A stretch of DNA of 64,000 nucleotides from Liolophura sinensis (Eukaryota > Mollusca > Polyplacophora > Chitonida > Chitonidae): positions 2,209,001 through 2,273,000 of the forward strand of contig NC_088299.1 of the NCBI RefSeq assembly GCF_032854445.1. Reading direction: 5' to 3'. Positions 32,421 through 44,661 of the stretch are shown piece after piece; within the stretch, counting starts at the first letter, position 1, and every line of letters begins with the position of its first letter. Below the pieces are notes generated by a model. It had not been told where the DNA came from, searched no databases, and saw nothing but the letters and a program-made list of their open reading frames with translations. Position numbers and translations under genes: made by a program.

Positions 32421-33339
32421 TCACATGCTTTAGTTTTGTTTTAATGATCAAAACACACCAGATATAGTGTGAGAAAATTTGCAATTCACAAATTCAGCGA
32501 CTAATCTCTTAAGAGTTTTGGTCATACAGCAAACACCTGTGCATAAATAGCACTTGTCTGTAAAATATAATCAACGTGTTTTACTTAGTGGTACACGGAT
32601 GTCAACTTACTCTAATCCTCTGTTCCGGATGGCTTTATTTGTGTGATATAGTCAGGGTATTCGTAACGTAACACGTCTTGAAAAAGCGAAAAAAAAAGAA
32701 AGAAAAGAAAACATGTATGAAATGACTTGAGATTATGTCCCGATTTTAAAAAAGAAATCCCAAATTGTTGAAAAAAGACTACTTTAATTGTTACACAAAA
32801 GGCATTTAATGTCAATGGCTTTGTCGGAGAGTTACTAAGAAATCTGTGTTGCCCCAGCCAATATATCCATTGAGATGTCTATATGTAAAAATTTAATGTT
32901 ATGAAGGGTTTCAATGTTGCTCGAATGTCATTGGTGGAGAGTTAGTTAGTTAGTAACGGTGGTTTAGCAATGTCTTTGTTTCTGGCGAGATTTCCGGGTT
33001 AGGTGGCAGACTTTAAACTGAAATATTAGCAATACCCTTATGTTGGAATTATTGAACATTATAAGACTAGGACTAAGAAAGTCAATCACTCCCATGACTA
33101 CAATTGGTATAATTTTAACAGTTATAAATACATAAAGGCACTTGCATACCCTGGAAACCTCAAATTTCAAATTCAAATTATCAGAATTTCTCGCGCTATT
33201 GAAATAGAAAATAATACTGCATATCTGTCAATTATGAAGAATCAGTTAAAACAATTCATGAAGCAGGATAATGACCCGGGTCAAATATGCACAATATTTC
33301 ATCTAATCCACTGCATATTCTTTTCCGAATAGTTGCAGA
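32421..33339. other. Mostly unassigned, possibly decayed LRU
   Basis: Phrases such as 'cctctgttccggatggcttt' and 'gtgccggacggctttatttg' (39290) link this to 39000-39400, so it is probably LRU, but alignment is patchy. No gene. Confidence 0.4.
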
Positions 33340-34080
33340 CAATCAGATAGAGAGATATCCAAATAAAGAATGAAAAAAAAAAAAAACAAAAAAAAAAAAA
33401 ACATCGTTGGCAGAAGTAATTGCTGAAGTGTAACAAAGGCATTTTTACAGGAAAGAGGTCCGGTATTCTACATTAGCGTGTCATTCACTGTTGAGGAGAC
33501 ATTGTATTACGTCGGTTTAAAACCCTTCATGGACTGAATGTTATGAACATGCTCATTACCTGCCTATTACAATTTTAAAACGCTTTGTCCTAGAAATCTT
33601 TTGACCATTTACATTAGATTCCGTGTAAGGAAGTTCATGCCTGGTTTGGGGATTAACACATCAAGCAGTTTCAGCACAATCTAGAAAGAAAAACAATGAA
33701 ATAAATCAATAATGGATGAATATCTTAATTCCCAGCTACAATTTGTTTTTATTTCGACATGGTCAAGGTTCACTCTACTTGATTCCCCAAACATTGCTTG
33801 TTTTCTACGCTTCAAACATTTGTTATTTTCTGTTTACAGTGTTTAAAAAATAGGGGCTGATGTGTGAGTTTGACAGCAGACAGTTTATTGGGTGCAGTAT
33901 TCCTGAGTGTTGTGGCTTGTTTCATTGGCAGCCGCCACATCGTCGTGAGATGTCTAGACATTTGGAGGGCGTTTTCAAATGTATTTATACGTACACGCAC
34001 ATTTTACATTTATCATTGGTACTGGTGGTTCCTTTGTGAATGAGTTTCAAAACCTGATATTAAGGAGTGGCACCTTTCTG
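33340..34080 (+). repeat. LRU segment
   Basis: It carries 'cagatagagagatatccaaa', 'gattccccaaacattgcttg' (33781-33800), 'cattggcagccgccacatcg', 'gagggcgttttcaaatgtat' and 'catttatcattggtactgg', matching 24180-24600 and 39640-39930. It includes an adenine-rich tract at 33373-33401 with a single C. Confidence 0.7.
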
Positions 34081-34714
34081 CCTTTGGGTACGCTGTTCCA
34101 TTGTTTTTGTCATGAAGGTGAGGGATTATTGTACATGTATAACATCATGGGTACTATTTAATGCTAGGTATAAAATATAAGAGCAGATAAATAAGAAAAA
34201 AGTAATTACTCCAATATAGGAATTGCTTAGGTGTAGCGGAGAGAGCCTGTTGTATTCTAAACATTTTAAATTTTTTAAAAATACAAAAATTAAAAATCGA
34301 TTTTTTATATATCGGTTAGGGATGGATTATTGACAGGGTTTTTACAAAAGAATCTTTTCAATCAAAAGCAAGCAAAACTTTTCTCTGTAAGTCCTCTCAC
34401 AAAAAAATCTCATTTTTCACGCCGTGGATGATAATTGTAAGACAATAACGAAAAAAGTAATCACAGTAACATTGAAATATTTTATTTGTAAATATATTAT
34501 ATTATAACTATATCCACTGAAAATGTTGAAACCGAACAAAAAAACAAACAAACAACAGTTTACATCAGTTTGTTACTGTAATGTAATTCCACGGACATTT
34601 GGTATCTGCAGAAAATTGCAAAGAATTTACGTTAATTTACAATTTCATTAAATGACGGGTTTGTCTGAACTTTGATTGACATTGTTTCACATTTTGCATT
34701 AATTTCATTCTTGA

Positions 34715-35380
34715 TCAACCCATGATCTTTACCGGGTTCCCATTGTATTATTACTTTCGATTAGTGTTTAAAGCTGTTTCCAAGAATTTTCCCTTACAAC
34801 GACGCTCAAGTTTGACCGGTGGAGAACACCACAGTAGCCGGGAGGAAACTACCGCTCTTCGCCGGATACCTTACAAAACTCCAGACTTGAAACTAAAGCC
34901 CATGCACCAACAACTGGATTCCAGAGTACAATCTCACTGGTCAGTTGCCAATCTATTTTAGCGAGAATAATGGTTTGTGTTCGATCCAGCGAGGCCTCTT
35001 TGACTATAGTATTATAATGCAGAGCAAACGCTGTGCTGTCAACCCAGCTCTTCGTCTGAGATACAGTCTACATATACAGAGCTATTTTAGATGAACGCAC
35101 GTTTCTACATTGGTTTACATCTCTGAACCGCGGCACACTCAGCTTCTTAATCAAACCCACACTCGGGAGTGAAAGAAATCTAATTTTGTTGAGCCAATTT
35201 GGGGAACTCTTTGCCGGAGGATCCGGCTATTCCGAAGGAACTCTGAACAAACTGACGGTTCTGTTGTTCGTGACCCAAATTTTGACACAAACAGTTACAC
35301 AACTCTGTAAACACAGCTTTATACCCTACGCGTGTGGTTTTAGAAAAATACACCACGTGACATTCGATTGACGTTGGAGC
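34715..35380 (+). repeat. Segment repeated at 40490-40980
   Basis: 'aacccatgatctttaccggg', 'taccttacaaaactccagac', 'tagatgaacgcacgtttcta', 'cagcttcttaatcaaaccca' and 'acaaacagttacacaactct' all recur in order at 40490-40980. The middle ('gtgtttaaagctg', 'ccgggaggaaactaccgctc') resembles the family C repeat. It follows the LRU segment in both places, so it may be part of a longer version of the unit. Confidence 0.7.
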
Positions 35381-35409
35381 GAAAATGTGTCTTGCGACAT
35401 TCTTCCCGA

Positions 35410-35835
35410 AGACAGCTGTTAAAACTTCAGCCGGGCTTAAATCTTAACACGAGTCTTAATCCGATACGAAACTAATTAGATTTTAGTTGGGACTAAAGTT
35501 AATACCAGACTTAACTTTTAATACCTTTTTGAACAACTAGCCGATAATATTGTATAGTGTATAAGTGCTGAAGCACCTAAACCAAATTAAGTTACTGGCC
35601 ATGCATATACAGGTTGTCAGAATAACTCATTGGAGTTTTGAGTCGGAAAAGGCAAACCATCGATATAGCGCATCAATAGGTTATTATTTAGCTTCCACTT
35701 GACAGAGTAGAACATCATCTTAATTTTCTACAAGTACAAAAGCTTCCCAAAGCAATCAAACCAATCAACCAACCTGCCACTCAGTCTCACGACTGTTTGT
35801 CAGCATACACTACAGGCAAAAGGGCCTCCGTAGCC
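35410..35835 (+). repeat. Segment repeated at 37608-37990, including a MITE-like palindrome
   Basis: The first 130 bp (35413-35541) are a decayed palindrome ending 'tttttgaacaactagcc', of the family best seen at 44662-44797. The rest ('aaattaagttactggccatg', 'gttgtcagaataactcattg', 'tcagcatacactac') recurs at 37705-37985. Confidence 0.65.
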
Positions 35836-35879
35836 GATGGGGTTAGCATGATATCAAGTACCAATATATTTGCTCAAAA

Positions 35880-36105
35880 TATCAGCCGATGCCGAGGCGG
35901 TTAGCACGCCAGCGCGGCGCAATGGCCCAGGAGCTTCTCACCAATGCCGTCGCTGTGAGTCCTAGCTCATGCTGGCTTCCTTTCCGGTCGTACGTGAGAA
36001 GATCAGGCAACAGTCTGCAGATGGTCGTGAGTTTCTCCCGGCTGTCGTCGTATAGGTGAAATATTCTTGAAAACGGCGTAAAAGACAAAGCAAATAAATA
36101 AACTA
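35880..36105 (-). repeat. SINE family A copy with tRNA-like head
   Basis: The + strand opens 'cagccgatgccgaggcggtt', 'agcacgccagcgcggcgcaa' and 'tggcccaggagcttctcacc', and closes 'gtgaaatattcttgaaaacg', 'gcgtaaaag' and 'aataaata'. This copy keeps the head region lost elsewhere ('gcggttagcacgcc', tRNA-like). It sits within LRU sequence that resumes at 36106. A partial second head-like phrase ('ggcctccgtagccgatgggg') precedes it at 35822-35850. Confidence 0.75.
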
Positions 36106-36732
36106 CTTGCCTTAATAAAGTCACCGTACAGCGTGCCACATCAGACATGCTTGAACTTTCGAGCCGATGGTACAGCCTTGTGTCCCTGAATGCGAAAATC
36201 GTTTCCACCATTACAGAGGCGTCAATATCTTTTGGTTTATCTAAAAAACAAGTGTAGCCAGTCATAAAAGCATAAACTGTTTATTCAAGTTTTGTACACG
36301 TCAGAATCATGGAAATACTTTCAAAGTAACAAGAGGAAAAGTGTTGGAAAACCTTCAACATCACTTCCTGTCTTATGTCCATATCTGAGAATTTTTGAAG
36401 TTTCGTGTCTGTCGTTTTACCTCGGTCGCCAGCGATGGTAGTCTCAGTGAGGCTGGATTGGTACTGTGTTTGGGATGTTGGGGGATGAAGCCTATATACG
36501 TGTGGATTGAGCCTCAGGGCAGTGGGGTTGCAAATATAGTGACAAATATAGTTACTTTGATTTTGGAAGATGATTCCTTACTTTCGCAAGGTTTGTCCAC
36601 GGTTCAGCTCGATGGTATCGATAGTGCAAGTAGCAGGTACGTTTGCAAAGAGGAATGGCTTTGTCTTTAGCAAAGGGTCGGTGTGAACAATCTATACGTT
36701 ATCAAGACTGGTGTTGAACTCGACTGAAGGTG
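36106..36732 (+). repeat. LRU copy F, up to the LTR
   Basis: It contains 'cttaataaagtcaccgtaca', 'gtttccaccattacagaggc', 'agaatcatggaaatactttc', 'gaagatgattccttactttc' and 'ggtgtgaacaatctatacgt' (36680-36699). It breaks at 'actcgactgaaggtg', where LTR family 1 is inserted. Confidence 0.75.
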
Positions 36733-37475
36733 GTTATGTGAACAACTGCTGTCAGCTTCTAAATTTAGCTTGCCACTGTTTACATATGCTGAGTTCAGGG
36801 CCTACTGTCTGCCTCTGCCTTAGAATGTTCCAGAATACGCTCAGTTCGGGGCCCTGTTTGTTTACAACAAGTGTTCAGGAATTTTCTTATTCCAGAAAAT
36901 TCCACCAGGCTATATAAGAACTATGAAAGCAGGTAAAAGAGGGAGAAAGGAGAATTATTGAGAGTTTTGGATGCTTTCGCAGTGTGTTACTTTAGTAGGT
37001 GTCTTTATAGCCTCTGTCTTTGTTATATCCTATCTCCACCGAGCACTTGTTCAGTCTGAACTTGTATATTTAATTTGTGCTCTTGTGTACACAGTGCTTA
37101 TTAGTACACGGACCCTGTCTGTGGAATTTTGTGTATATTTCGTCATACACTCAGTTATACTGTGGATTTCCCCTCTTTTGAATATTGCCTCTGTGCATTT
37201 TTAAACATTGTGGAATATATACGTCCGTTTGGACTTGACACCGTTGTACATGTAAGTACTTTAGTATCTGTATAGATACTGCTATCCTTTCTTGTTAAAC
37301 TTAAGTACTTTATTTGTATTAGTAAAAGTCTTGTTATGTGTTCTTGTTAAACCTAATAAATTGCTGTAAAATAAAATCTGCTGGTTTTTGGTTACTTTTT
37401 TGTGCGGCTAGACTGTCGTGTATTTCGAACAAGCTATCTCTTTATAATACAGACAGTTTGGGTAGTAACAAGGTG
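36728..37475 (+). mobile_element. Solo LTR, family 1, copy 2 (LTR 36733-37470)
   Basis: The target duplication AGGTG is at 36728-36732 and 37471-37475. The LTR reads (T)GTTATGTG...GTAACA with its first T lost, 738 bp. A TATATAAG box lies at 36911-36918, and AATAAA signals are near the 3' end. An internal duplication of 'aagtacttta' and 'tcttgttaaac' phrases, shared with copy 3, makes it longer than copy 1. It lies inside an LRU copy, and unoccupied versions of the site are at 23140-23165 and 38855-38880. Confidence 0.9.
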
Positions 37476-37607
37476 CTTTTGTGGACCTCATGCCGAAGAC
37501 AGCAGTCGATGATGAACGAGGGTGTCAATCAGCAGAAAATCACTGCAGAGATCTTTCCACTACCAATAGTGATATTTTAGTAAATTAGACAAGAAACCAG
37601 AGGGCAT
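37476..37607 (+). repeat. LRU copy F, after the LTR
   Basis: 'cttttgtggacctcatgccg', then 'gcagtcgatgatgaacgag', continues the sequence broken at 36732. It matches 'cttttctggacctcttaatg' in copy D. Confidence 0.8.
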
Positions 37608-37990
37608 CTTTGGCCAAATGTTCAAAAGTGTATTAAAACTGAAATCGGGCTTTAATCTTAATACCAGTCGTTGTTGTGATATAAAACTAATTGGATTATA
37701 AGCTGCACCGATAATAGTGTATAGCGTTCGAGTACTACAGCAACTAAACCAAATTAAGTTACTGGACATCCATATAGATATTGTCAGAATAAACTCGTTG
37801 GGGTTATGAATCTGAGAAATGACAGTATATCCCCGGCAAAAGCAAGTCATAGATATGAGGCATCAAAAGAACATTATCCAGCTTGTAGTTGACAGGCAAG
37901 TATATAATCTTAATTTTTTACTCCCAAACTAAACAAACATTAAGTGTCTCGACTTTTCGGCAGCATACAATCGACCAAGAGTGGCTGCTT
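37608..37990 (+). repeat. Segment repeated at 35410-35835
   Basis: It begins with one arm of the MITE-like palindrome ('aatgttcaaaagtgtatta'), whose other arm is lost. It continues 'aaattaagttactggacatc' and 'attgtcagaataaactcgtt'. Confidence 0.65.
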
Positions 37991-38039
37991 CGTTAATATA
38001 TAAATATGTGACATCCCTGTTTGGGTCGTCGGCTATGTT

Positions 38040-39960
38040 TGCAATTTTAGTATTGTCGCTACCCTAATGGGTGCGGGGAGGGAACTGTACATCCTCGAGT
38101 AATAACAGTCAATCATCCTCAGAGCCCAAAGTATGCTCCGTCATCGTCTTCTGCCATCTGTTATCTATTATCTGTCTGACAATTACTGTTTCGATTAGCC
38201 TGTCTTGACAATCTGCTACCGGCGATTATATCTTAGACGCTCTCTCAACTTGCCTTATTAAAGTCCTGCTACATGAAACATGCTTGACCTTTCGACCCGA
38301 TAGCACAGCACTGTGTCTTTGAATGCGAACATCCTTTCCACCATTACAATTGGAATCATTCAGAAAAAAGCTTAAACTGTTTAATTCCAAGTTTACTTTG
38401 CACAGGTTGGAACCATGGCAATACTTTCAAGTAAAAACAGAAAAATATGAGAAAAGCTTTCATATCTCCAGATCTGTGTATTTTTGAACTTTTCTGCCTG
38501 TTGTTCTGTCAGTGTCGCCAGCGGTGTCTCAGTGAAGCTGGATTGGTAGTCTCAATGAGGTAGTCTCAATGAGAATGGATTGGTAGTGCGTTTTGGATGT
38601 TGGATGTTGGATATTTCTGGACTGAGCTTCAGGTGTATGGCGTTGCCAAAAAAAGTGACACAAAAGCACACTTCGTCCTAAGCTTCCTCCTTCTCTGACT
38701 TTAAAAAACGATGATTCTTGACTTTGACTAAATTTATCCATCGTTCGGTTCGATGCCAGCGAGCGTGCAAGTACCAGGTACATTTCCAGTGCCAGGATGG
38801 CTTTGTCTTTAGCTAAGGGTCGGTGTGAACAATCAATAAGTGATTAGGATTGGTGTTGAACTCGACGCGAGGGGCTTTTCTGGACCTCTTAGTGAAGACA
38901 GCGGTGAACGAAGGTGTCAATATGCACAGAGGATTAGGCCTGCTGCAGAGATCTTTTAAGTTGCGGCTCACCGCCAGTACTGATTTCAGTAAATCAGAGA
39001 AAAATATCACTTTTGTCACCGGATGTGCTCAGGAGAAAGGTTAGGCTGCAGTAACAATAGATGAGGTGTGCTCATTTTTAAATAAACTGTACAACTGCTT
39101 TGGAACACTACTTGTAGTAATGGATTACAGTAATGATATTTGCATATGGTTTAGTCTTCATTTTAAGGATTCTGTACATTCATATCCAACGAGAGACATT
39201 GTAAGAGAAAACTTAGTGAAAAATATTAGCGAGACTCTGTAACATATTTTATTTAGTGGTAAACAGACGTTAATTCATTCGTATTCTTTGTGCCGGACGG
39301 CTTTATTTGTTTAAAAAACACCCAGGGTATGCGAAAGGGACCTGATAAACACAACGCAGAAATGCAAAAATTTGTACGAGGAAACTTTCACCGAACTAAT
39401 GTTTTGAGCATTTATATTACTTTCCTCTTACAATTTTAAGACACTTTGTCCCGGAAATCTTTTGAACACTTACGTTACATTCCGTGCAAGGGATTTGATA
39501 GCTGGTTTGGGAATGAACACAACAAGTAGTTTTGAATCAATCTGACAAACCAACTGAATAAGTCAATAGTTCATCAATGTCCAATAATTCCCAAAAGCGA
39601 ATTTGTTTTTATTCCTACACTGTCAACGTCCTCTGTACTTGAGTAGCCAGATATTGCATGTTTTCCACACTCTTGTGTTATGATGGTATGTTTCCGGGAT
39701 TTATACAAAAGTTATTGGAGTGTGAGCAGGACATCAGGTAGTTTATTGGGTGCAATGTACCTGAGTGTTATTGCTTGTTTTAGTGCCAGCCATCACATAT
39801 GGTTTGTCCTGGAAAGAGTGACAATTGGAGGGCGTTTTGAAGTGTTATTTAAATGTACTCACACATTTTACATTTATCACAGGTGTTGATTATTTCGATG
39901 TGAACGAGTTTCAATACATGAGTGATATTAGCATTATGAGTATTATTTGATTCAAAATTT
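38040..39960 (+). repeat. LRU copy G, second half of the unit
   Basis: Landmarks: 'gagcccaaagtatgctccgt', 'ctattatctgtctgacaatt', 'caccattacaattggaatca', 'tttactttgcacaggttgga', 'gccaggatggctttgtcttt' (38791-38810), 'gtgtgaacaatcaataagtg' (38823-38842), 'aactgaataagtcaatagtt' (39552-39571), 'gagtgttattgcttgtttta' and 'tttacatttatcacaggtgt'. The order is as in copies B and D. It contains the uninterrupted sequences that match both LTR insertion sites. Confidence 0.8.
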
Positions 39961-40274
39961 AAAATGAAAGTATGTCAGAAAGTATTTACAGTTAAATACT
40001 TAATTGGTATTTTATAACGTTATTACTACATGTTTATCCACTATAAAATGGTAAATAAACAAAACAATTTACATCAACTTGTTATTGTAACGTAATACCA
40101 TGGTCATTTGGTAGCTGTAGGAAAAAAATTATGGATTGCACTAAAAATAATTTAGTTGGATTGTAAGAACTGCTTCACAAATATCTGTCTTTGTTGAATC
40201 CGAGATCTGCAGAATAAGATGACTAAATGACTATTTGATCTGAATTTTCTTCCGCATTTTTATCATTAAGGATG
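39961..40274. other. AT-rich spacer, partly shared with 34480-34640
   Basis: 'acaaaacaatttacatcaac', 'ttgttattgtaacgtaatac' and 'catttggtagctgtagg' resemble 34550-34615. No gene. Confidence 0.45.
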
Positions 40275-40480
40275 ATTTTTTTTATTTGATTGGTGTTACT
40301 CAAGAATATTTCACGTATACGACTGCGGCGAGCAGTAAGGTTTACGGAACCGGGGCAGAGCTCAGGGAACCCGTGACCATCCTCAGATAGCTGAAGACCT
40401 TCCTACGTACGGCCGGAGAGGAAGCAGCATCGATTTGAACTCACGGCGACCGCATCGTTGAGAGGATCCTAGGTCATTAC
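40275..40480 (+). repeat. SINE family A copy
   Basis: 'tttatttgattggtgttact', 'caagaatatttcacgtatac', 'gtacggccggagaggaagc' and 'gaactcacggcgaccgcatc', then 'gagaggatcctaggtcatta'. It is slightly decayed. It lies between LRU copy G and the segment at 40490. Confidence 0.75.
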
Positions 40481-40489
40481 ACAGTGTTT

Positions 40490-40980
40490 ATTAACCCATG
40501 ATCTTTACTGTGTTTTCATTGGCTTATCCTTCCGATTACTGCTTAACGCTGTTTTTTGAGAATTTTCTCTCATGAAGACGGCCAAGGGTTACGGGTCGAG
40601 GAACTGAACTACCGCTCTTAGTCATATACCTTACAAAACTCCAGACTTAAACCTGCAGCAAAGCAGGTCCGAGCCAGTTTTTTTTGTTTTCAGAAAAAAT
40701 CTATTTTAGATGAACACACGTCTCCACCATTGGTTTACACCTCTGGACCGCAGCGCACACAGCTTCTTAATCAAACCCACACTTGGAATGTGAAAGAAAA
40801 CTAATTTTGCTCAGTCAATTCGGGAGAATCTCCCATTCCACAAATTCGAAAAGAACCCTGAACAAAGTGCGGCACTCGTGTTCGTGGCTCAGATTTTGAC
40901 ATAAACAGTTACACAACTGTTCACACAGATTTACACCCTGCGCCTGTAGTTTTAGGGAAGAATACCACTTAAAGCCTCGG
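40490..40980 (+). repeat. Segment repeated at 34715-35380
   Basis: Same ordered phrases as the first copy ('taccttacaaaactccagac', 'cttcttaatcaaacccacac', 'cataaacagttacacaactg'). This is the last of the large repeated segments in the window. Confidence 0.7.
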
Positions 40981-41852
40981 GGTCAAAAGGATAGGCAAGG
41001 GAGAAGGCAATATTTTTGATAAAATCAGGTGACTTGTGCAGATAATTCGTAACACACTCCCTTCAGTTTTGCCACGGTTCAGGTGATGATATAGAATGAC
41101 TATTTTTATCAATAGCCTCGGAACATTTCTTCTTTTCTACACATCTCTTTTACTGTTCCGATCGATAGATTGATTCTACAGACGTTCGCGTGACGTCACG
41201 GCAAAAATGAAATCGAGTGTCTTGCGAGGACATCTGGGCTTAAGTTAGTGCCAGTCGTTGTTGTAATTGTAATTCTTTATTTGTTTACTGAGGATTTCCC
41301 ACAGCCCTATAGCCATGAGGGATCTCCTCAACATAAAATCAACGTAATATACATAAAATAACATAGAAAACAAAGAGAACAAATGACATGTACATGTACA
41401 GAATAAGGTGATGGGAACAAAGGAAAGATCAAAATCAAATCATATTACTGCTGGCTTGGACGGTAAATTGGACATGCGTATAAATTATGTACAGATTTTA
41501 AGATCAATTGATTATTATTCACGTTTAGTTCAGGTGAACCAAATAAGAGTAAAGTACAAAATGTGTTTAGAACAACTAGTTAAAATACAGAAGAGTGAAC
41601 TCCTGGAGATATAATTCTAAATAAGTCGGTTGAATTTAAACGTTCCCTTGTTTGATTCACATGAAACATTAAATAAAATATTAAAACTTTGTGTTACATG
41701 TTTTAGATATTTCCGCGATAGCGTCTGTATACGTTTTACTAGCCTATTTTGTTGCCCAAGAAAGCAATCTTGTATCAGCACTATCGGTATTTGTTATGTT
41801 ATTTTCCTTGTGTTACAGAGTATACTTTAAGAGAGTTCTAAACTGATGAGCC
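40981..41852. other. No gene recognised
   Basis: Short frames only. 'cttaagttagtgccagtcgt' near 41240 is a remnant of the MITE-like family. A phrase near 41270-41335 ('tttcccacagccctatagcc') looks like an interspersed-repeat end, but I cannot name it. Confidence 0.35.
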
Positions 41853-41990
41853 AGTTGTTCAGAACTGTATTAAGAGTCAGACTGGCATATGGTCTAAATT
41901 GCCATTTGATTTGACTATTAAGATAAGACAGTATTAAAATTTAGCTTCACTTCAGTTTTAATGCATTTCTGAACAACCGATCAGTTATCA
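41853..41990. repeat. MITE-like palindrome, family of 44662-44797
   Basis: It opens 'agttgttcagaactgtatta' and closes 'atgcatttctgaacaaccg', giving decayed inverted ends at a spacing of about 138 bp. Confidence 0.6.
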
Positions 41991-42289
41991 TCACAGTTGG
42001 TAATCTGCGTTTGCAGTAAACCAGAATGTGTTGTTTACCACATGTAACAGACTGTTGTGCACTGGTTCGAAATCAGATATGATAATTTTCATGACTAGCA
42101 TTCGCATTTTATCAATGAACAAACCAGAACCACACATAATCAACTAAAATATGATTATTTTCAAAGGCAAACCCTACCTTGGACAGCGAATTGGTAGATT
42201 CTCTCCATTTTACTACTCGTGGGCTCCCTTATTGGTAGACGACGGTCGTACACAGGAGAGGTGGTAAACTTTCATTAAATACCATTCCA

Positions 42290-42610
42290 CCAGTATGGTG
42301 TGCAATTTGTACGTCATATGTGGGGTCTGGCAGCAACATGCTGATGGCCGTGGGTTTCCCTCGTGCTCTGTCGTCTTCCACACACAATAATGCTGGCCGC
42401 CCGTCCAATAAGTGAAATATTCATAAGTACGGCGTAAAGTACCAATCAAATAAATGAATAAAAAAACGTGTGGGGTCTTCCAGCAACCTGCGGATGGTCT
42501 TGTGTTTCCCATGAGCTCTGCGCGGGTTGAAGTCATATCTAGGAAATTCCGTCACTAACATGGCAAAGCTCTTTGGTTCAACGCTGAGACTCCGGTTTTG
42601 CCGACCAACA
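42290..42610 (-). repeat. Two adjacent SINE family A copies, inverted
   Basis: The first shows 'gcagcaacatgctgatggcc' and 'gtgggtttccctcgtgctct', then 'aataatgctggccgcccgtc', 'gtgaaatattcataagtacg' and 'caatcaaataaatgaa'. A second begins at about 42465 with 'gtggggtcttccagcaacct' and 'gcggatggtcttgtgtttcc'. One appears to have landed in or next to the other's tail. Confidence 0.7.
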
Positions 42611-42867
42611 AAATGGTCTTTATCCGATAATAAATAGAGAAATGAATAACTTTGAAATCGGCAACAATTTAGTCCGTGACCGAACGCAAAGTAATGTTCT
42701 GGACATCCACTCCACGCGAAGCATTCCAATCAGGCGTATTTCGTCCTTCTTAATTAACACATATAAAACAAACATCATTCTATGGGAAAGAATTGGCTTT
42801 TCGACAGTAATTAAGTGTGCACTATAATTCAGCTATTTTAAGTGGACGCCCTGTATCGCAGTCTGTA

Positions 42868-42960
42868 GTAGTCCGGATTAGCCGAGCGGACGTCTCTTCC
42901 ATTCCATTAGCAGATAGAAGCTCCTAATGACCTCCTGGAGTCGGTTTCATCATGTACCAT
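42868..42960 (+). repeat. tRNA-derived SINE head
   Basis: 'ggattagccgagcggacgtc' contains a good polymerase III A box (TAGCCGAGCGG). About 55 bases on, 'ggagtcggtttcatcatgt' is at the B-box position but poorly matched. It cannot fold as a full tRNA that I can see, so it is more likely a SINE head than a tRNA gene. Confidence 0.4.
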
Positions 42961-44661
42961 TCCGCTATTATCTCTTATTTATGGGAGCATTCACATGGTT
43001 CCTCTGAAGTAAATTTGCCATTGAGGAAGCGATCTCCCTGGCAGAATGTGTAGCGGCGTTAGCATAATTGTCATTAATTTGACTTTCCTGCATCGTACTG
43101 AAATTCCCCCAATTTATATTTCACGATGTGGTTTAGTGGGTAAGGTGGATGCTTCGATTTCACCGATGTTAAAGTAGATTTTGTAGATAATAAGGTCACT
43201 CGGCTTTTCTTTGACAAACGGAATAATAACATTAGAACCACGATTACCATCACCTCGTTATTGGCTAAACATTTTCCTGCCTCTACACTCGAACTCGAGC
43301 GTTCTTTTCTTTCACGGGCTTGGTATCTCTCTAATAAACCATCTCCTCTCACCGAAAGTTTTAGAGTAATTATATTCAATGGCATTAACTTGGTTCAGAG
43401 ATGATTAAATATGGGCACTCGACTTAGGCTGCACAAGCTAGTGAGAGAGGCACATTGAAATTTACAGCAATCTAATGTAAGCAACAGGAATTCAGCTCAA
43501 AGTTGGATGTCCCAACAATTAAATCAATGCCACTTTTCGTTATGCTTGCATGTAGCATTATATTTGTATACCCCAAACTTTGACATGCTCTTGTTTTTTC
43601 TCTCATCTTGAAGCTGTACTGCACAAAACCTTGCTTGCATCTTCTCAGCTGCTAAGTTTGTTGATACATAGATTAGAAACTACTCTATCACATGCTGCAA
43701 ACTTGACCTAAAGATTAATTGATTACAAACGGTGCTAGAGTACAGCATGTACATGGCTGTGAAATTCTTGTGTATCTCTATTTTCCACACAGTTAGGCAT
43801 CCATCTGTGTGGGCGTTACCTGTTTGTAACTAACAACTGTAACTACATGAACTTATACAGGTTCTACAACATGACCGAGGTGGATTGTCCTCCCATGAAC
43901 TCGAAGACACGTGCTTGTTGACCCGCGAGGTCCCAAGGTGTGAAGCTCGAGGGTTCTTACGTTCGCGGGTTTCTATGGATTTTCCTAGACACTCTCGTCA
44001 ATTCACGATGTCTCCTGGGCCCAAGCACCGAGAAACATGGGTTTCCACTTAGTACGTGACCATTACAGATGCCACCGCTTCCATTCATTACAACTTGTTG
44101 AAGATTTTTTTTCGGCATGCAGAGACAGTGATATATTGAACGGGTGATTACCTTTTGGCACATCTAATGAAGCAGCCCTAATGTCTGGACGGCGCTGCAA
44201 GCAGGTGCGTCTGCAATGTAGAGGAACCCATTGTATTTATACAGTTAATCACCCAAGATAACTACACACGAACAGGAAAAACGAGATGCAGATAAAAGAG
44301 TCGTCGTTGATTAGTCCTAATTTAGCCCAAGAACTTGTGTAAATAACACGCAATTTAATGCTCCCCTAGGCATGCGTTGTCCATCATGCACTCTTAGCAG
44401 AAGAAGGGAAACGCATTCGTCTTCTTATAATCTTGTATTTCACTACAAGCAATAAGCTACGATGAAGTCAGATACATGACCATATGCTATCATCTTTTTC
44501 ACTTGAAGTAGCACCAAGCATTTTTTAGCCCATTTTTTATTTATTTTATCGCCACGTTGGATGTATGGACAATATGGACAGCAGTGGCAATCAAAGCGCA
44601 ACTGAGATAAATATTTTATTATCGACAACTTATATACTAGCATGGTGCACCATCCGGTCCC
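42961..44661. other. No gene recognised
   Basis: The 103-codon minus-strand frame at 43074-43385 has no recognised domain. I see no repeats I can place. Confidence 0.35.

Noticed and set aside
42868-42960. A functional tRNA gene
   Set aside because: The A box is good, but the B box is poor and I cannot draw the cloverleaf; SINE head is the better reading.
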